From NCBI GenBank assembly GCA_903945495.1, contig CAJAVU010000010.1, forward strand, positions 1 through 37,269: a DNA stretch of 37,269 nt. The letters are read 5' to 3'. The notes beneath the pieces are model-generated. The model had not been told where the DNA came from. It saw nothing but the letters and a program-made list of their open reading frames with translations, and did not search any database. Of this stretch, positions 34,719 through 37,269 are shown piece after piece; the first letter of the stretch is position 1; every line of letters begins with the position of its first letter. This DNA is from an uncultured Flavobacteriales bacterium (GTDB lineage Bacteria; Bacteroidota; Bacteroidia; Flavobacteriales_D; Crocinitomicaceae). The position numbers and the translations under genes were made by a program.

Positions 34719-34726
34719 TACCTTTG
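34719..34726 (+). promoter_or_regulatory. -7 box for menE
   Basis: TACCTTTG is a full match to TAnnTTTG, 24 nt before the ATG at 34750, giving a leader of about 19 nt. The -33 region lacks a clear TTG. Confidence 0.5.
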
Positions 34727-34749
34727 AGACAAAAACCATTCCATAAACT

Positions 34750-35751
34750 ATGAATGAACGAATTACATTTATTACTCAATCTGCAGAACTTAAAAATAAA
34801 GTGCTTGCATTCATTGAAGAATGGAATTCGACTGCCGAAACAATTGTAGTAAACACTTCAGGATCAACAGGAACACCAAAGAAAACGGAAATTCTTAAAT
34901 CACACATGCTGATTTCAGCAAAAAAAACGCTGGATTATTTCGCTTTAAAACCTGGTAACACTGCTCTACTTTGTCTTTCCCCAGAAACGATCGCAGGAAA
35001 AATGATGATTGTACGCTCAATTGTTGGAGAATTGAATTTGCTAGTAAATGATATCAATTCAGCACCTTTAAAGAATTGCGATCATCACATTGATTTTATT
35101 GCGCTTGTTCCGTTGCAAGTAGAAGAATTAGTAAAAACTGATTCAGAAAAACTAAAAACGATTCAGACAATTCTAATTGGTGGTGGACCAATAAACACAT
35201 CGATTTCAACAGAATTACGTAATAAAAACATACAGGCATATCATTCGTATGGTATGACTGAAACAATTTCTCATGTAGCCATTCGAAAGGTTGGAACTGA
35301 AGAAACGGAAACATTTGAAGCACTAAACGGAATTGAATTTTCTCAAGAAAACGGTAAATTACATGTGCATTATGCAGAAATCGGGTATTCAAATTTAACT
35401 ACAAATGACCTAGTAGAACTAATTGATAATCATCATTTTAAATTTAAAGGAAGAGCAGATTTCATTATTAATTCTGGTGGCATAAAAATAAATCCGGAAA
35501 CAGTTGAAGAATTGCTATCAACGCATGTTGAAACATCCTTTTTTGTCAGTGGGATTCCAGACGAACAATTAGGTCAACGATTAATTTTAATCATCGAGGG
35601 AACTATCACGCAAGCGCCAACACTTTTTGAATTAAAGTCATTATTGCCTAAGTTCCACAATCCAAAGGAAATTTATTTTTTACAAAAGTTCATTCGTACA
35701 GAAAGTGGAAAAATCAATCGTTTGGAGACTTTAAAAATGATTTCAGAATAA
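34750..35751 (+). CDS. menE: AMP-binding ligase, probable o-succinylbenzoate-CoA ligase
   Basis: 333 aa, short for the ANL superfamily (usually 450-550) but usual for the compact MenE of Bacteroidota. The adenylate-forming signatures are in place: P-loop [10 protein letters not shown] at 36-45, YHSYGMTET near 175, [18 protein letters not shown] in the hinge region and catalytic Lys in ESGKINR near the C-terminus. The N-terminal part of the usual fold is trimmed. MenE activates o-succinylbenzoate to its CoA thioester in menaquinone synthesis, the main respiratory quinone in this group. No other men gene is in the window, so the assignment is by size and motifs only. A DnaJ-domain membrane protein follows after 2 nt. 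Confidence 0.78.
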   Translation: MNERITFITQSAELKNKVLAFIEEWNSTAETIVVNTSGSTGTPKKTEILKSHMLISAKKTLDYFALKPGNTALLCLSPETIAGKMMIVRSIVGELNLLVNDINSAPLKNCDHHIDFIALVPLQVEELVKTDSEKLKTIQTILIGGGPINTSISTELRNKNIQAYHSYGMTETISHVAIRKVGTEETETFEALNGIEFSQENGKLHVHYAEIGYSNLTTNDLVELIDNHHFKFKGRADFIINSGGIKINPETVEELLSTHVETSFFVSGIPDEQLGQRLILIIEGTITQAPTLFELKSLLPKFHNPKEIYFLQKFIRTESGKINRLETLKMISE

Positions 35752-35753
35752 TC

Positions 35754-36587
35754 TTGAAGAAGTATTTTCAAATATTAGGCCTTCCGGAAACTGCATCACA
35801 CGATGAGATCAAAAAGAAGTACCGCAAATTGGCAATGCGTATTCATCCAGATCGAAACCCTTCGCCTAAAGCAAAAGAAGAATTCTTGCAATTGACAGAT
35901 GCATACGAAATCTTAATTGGTAAAAAGCCAGCGCCAAGAACAAGTCGATCAATTTCTAAATCTGCTGAAAAGACTTCGGAGGAACGCGTAAAAGAAGCAA
36001 AACAGCGAATTTTTGAACAACAAGAAAAGGAACGGCAAGAAAACGAATATTATTTTCAGAATTTATTTCGTGGTCGAAAATGGAAAACACTAAAATTCGC
36101 TGCTTTTTTGGGAGTTGTTTTGTCGCTACTCATCATTTGTGACAACTTTCTGCCGCGCCATTTTGTTAAGGATAATATTACTTTTTATGCCAATAGAATT
36201 GATAATGGTGGGCATTCAGTAGCACGAAATTTAATCGTAACTGCTAGTGGAGATGAGTACTTTCTAGAATTCTTAGACCATCGATTATATGATGAATATC
36301 CCGAGGTATATATTGAAAAAACCTGGATTTTTCACAATGCTGTAACTATAATTTCAGATCAAAAAACGCACCTTTCCGAATATCCAATTATCTTCAGTTT
36401 TTATTCGCTGCACTGGATTGTCATGATCTTTTTCTTACTTCCGATAATAATTGTTTTCTTAAAAAGAAGAACCGTTTGGTATACTCTGGGGTATCAACTT
36501 GCATTGTATTTTTCGACTAGTCTCATGGTCATTTATTTAATCATGAGCGATCGTTGGGCACACCTTATTACTTTAGGATTTATCTAG
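35754..36587 (+). CDS. DnaJ-domain membrane protein (TTG start)
   Basis: 277 aa, starting at a TTG 2 nt after the menE stop; no ATG precedes the J-domain in this frame. The J-domain occupies residues 1-56 ([23 protein letters not shown] at 31-33), so it can stimulate a DnaK ATPase. A basic, Gln/Glu-rich linker (about 60-105) leads to a first membrane segment at 113-130, a ~80-residue soluble loop, and two more segments at 212-236 and 243-263. The G/F and zinc-finger regions of a classical DnaJ are missing, so it is a specialised membrane co-chaperone. It is tightly coupled to menE. The substrate recruited is unknown. Its stop is 1 nt from that of convergent smpB. Confidence 0.82.
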   Translation: MKKYFQILGLPETASHDEIKKKYRKLAMRIHPDRNPSPKAKEEFLQLTDAYEILIGKKPAPRTSRSISKSAEKTSEERVKEAKQRIFEQQEKERQENEYYFQNLFRGRKWKTLKFAAFLGVVLSLLIICDNFLPRHFVKDNITFYANRIDNGGHSVARNLIVTASGDEYFLEFLDHRLYDEYPEVYIEKTWIFHNAVTIISDQKTHLSEYPIIFSFYSLHWIVMIFFLLPIIIVFLKRRTVWYTLGYQLALYFSTSLMVIYLIMSDRWAHLITLGFI

Positions 36588-36588
36588 C

Positions 36589-37041
36589 TTAGCGTTTCAT
36601 TGCTCGATCCATATCGCGCTTATCGTCTTTTTCTTTTAAATCTTGACGTTTATCATGCAGCTTTTTACCTTGCGCACATGCAATATCTAATTTGATCCAT
36701 CCTTTATCGGAAAGAAACATTTTTAAAGGAATCAAGGTATTCCCTTTTACTTTTAAGAACTTTTCAATCTTGTCAATTTCCTTGCGGTTCAATAACAACT
36801 TGCGATCGCTTCGAGGTTTATGATTGTAAAAAGATGCATTCTCATATTCCGTAACGTGCATATTTCGAATAAAAACTTCCCCATTCACAAAAACACAATA
36901 CGCCTCTAGAATACTCGCTTTTCCATTTCGAATACTTTTGATTTCAGTTCCACCAAGTTGAATTCCAGCAGTAAACGTTTCAAGTAAGTGATACTCAAAC
37001 TTTGCGCGTTTATTTCGGATATTAACTTCGTTTTTTGACAT
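36589..37041 (-). CDS. smpB: SsrA-binding protein SmpB
   Basis: 150 aa, standard length. It binds tmRNA and brings it to stalled ribosomes for trans-translation. Family landmarks are NKRAKFEYHLLETFTAGIQL, GTEIKSIRNGKASILEAYCV, ENASFYNHKPRSDRKLL and the basic C-terminal tail KKLHDKRQDLKEKDDKRDMD, which enters the ribosomal decoding region. The tmRNA gene ssrA is not in the window. It is convergent with the DnaJ gene (1 nt between stops) and divergent from recR. Confidence 0.95.
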   Translation of the reverse strand: MSKNEVNIRNKRAKFEYHLLETFTAGIQLGGTEIKSIRNGKASILEAYCVFVNGEVFIRNMHVTEYENASFYNHKPRSDRKLLLNRKEIDKIEKFLKVKGNTLIPLKMFLSDKGWIKLDIACAQGKKLHDKRQDLKEKDDKRDMDRAMKR

Positions 37042-37058
37042 TTCAAATTGAATCTAGA

Positions 37059-37087
37059 CAAAGTTAAGCTTTTTGACTAAAAGCAAA
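37059..37087 (-). promoter_or_regulatory. smpB promoter
   Basis: Minus strand: TTTG (37087-37084), 17 bases, then TAACTTTG (37066-37059), a full -7 match with acceptable spacing. The predicted leader is about 12 nt. Confidence 0.58.
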
Positions 37088-37160
37088 GCATTCACAATAA
37101 AATACTCTGATTTAACTTGAAAACTTTTCATTGAAAGAAGGATTTGATTACTTTTAAATC

Positions 37161-37269
37161 GTGAATATTCCATCGAAACATATTGAGAATGCCGTTGAGC
37201 AATTGTCTTCACTTCCTGGTATTGGAAAACGTACAGCATTGCGTTTGGTTCTCCAATTATTGAATAGAT
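37161..37269 (+). CDS. recR: Recombination protein RecR, N-terminal fragment (runs off the edge)
   Basis: The first 36 codons are present; the gene continues beyond the window. The start is a GTG at 37161, because an in-frame TAA at 37155-37157 lies just upstream and no ATG follows at the right place. The visible residues, [20 protein letters not shown] followed by [14 protein letters not shown], match the RecR N-terminal helix-hairpin-helix (LPGIGxKTAxRL). RecR works with RecO and RecF to load RecA at gaps. The zinc-finger and Toprim parts are outside the window. Confidence 0.85.
   Translation, partial: MNIPSKHIENAVEQLSSLPGIGKRTALRLVLQLLNR

Noticed and set aside
37042-37160. tmRNA (ssrA) gene next to smpB
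   Set aside because: The short gap holds only promoter-like sequence; no tRNA-like ends or tag-coding segment are present.

Overview
The window looks like chromosomal DNA of an AT-rich Bacteroidota bacterium, most likely order Flavobacteriales and perhaps a Crocinitomicaceae/Fluviicola-like genome. The evidence is a secreted protein with a type IX secretion (T9SS) C-terminal sorting domain, repeated Bacteroidota-type -7 promoter boxes (TAnnTTTG), a short CarB without the C-terminal MGS domain, a DUF6428-type arsenic gene, and weak or absent Shine-Dalgarno signals. The family assignment is an inference; no rRNA or tRNA gene is present to test it.

Layout. 1-3.5 kb: a minus-strand pair, a small secreted protein with a repeated WIxxHPxEY motif followed 1 nt later by a large T9SS cargo protein. 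3.7-6.2 kb: polyamine genes, a fused S-adenosylmethionine decarboxylase/aminopropyltransferase and an agmatinase-like ureohydrolase. 6.2-10 kb: a small membrane protein, an NlpC/P60 hydrolase, an S41 C-terminal processing protease and a DUF1573 lipoprotein. 10-13.1 kb: carB plus a small membrane protein. 13.25-13.51 kb: a 262-bp non-coding element with terminal inverted repeats and a 7-bp flanking direct repeat (MITE-like). 13.6-16.4 kb: alpha/beta hydrolase, PyrR-like phosphoribosyltransferase, murQ and a small secreted protein.

16.4-20.8 kb is the least familiar part: a secreted TPR-like protein, a small secreted protein, an ECF sigma factor with a one-TM partner protein, and a lipoprotein with C-terminal membrane segments. 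21.2-23.8 kb is a compact arsenic operon (arsR, DUF6428, thioredoxin-type arsC, acr3) with a palindrome over its promoter. A cupin and a frameshifted DinB-like gene follow, then a minus-strand phosphatase-superfamily protein and clpC.

28.3-37.3 kb is core housekeeping DNA: gyrA and a secreted TPR protein, rpsA with a long leader, a periplasmic thioredoxin, menE with a DnaJ-domain membrane protein, smpB, and the first 36 codons of recR running off the right edge. Several transcription units are bounded by clear hairpin-plus-T terminators. I saw no CRISPR array, phage, tRNA, rRNA or complete insertion sequence. The best candidates for something undescribed are the MITE-like element, the sigma/one-TM partner cassette and the secreted WIxxHPxEY-repeat protein paired with the T9SS cargo; none of these is proven novel.
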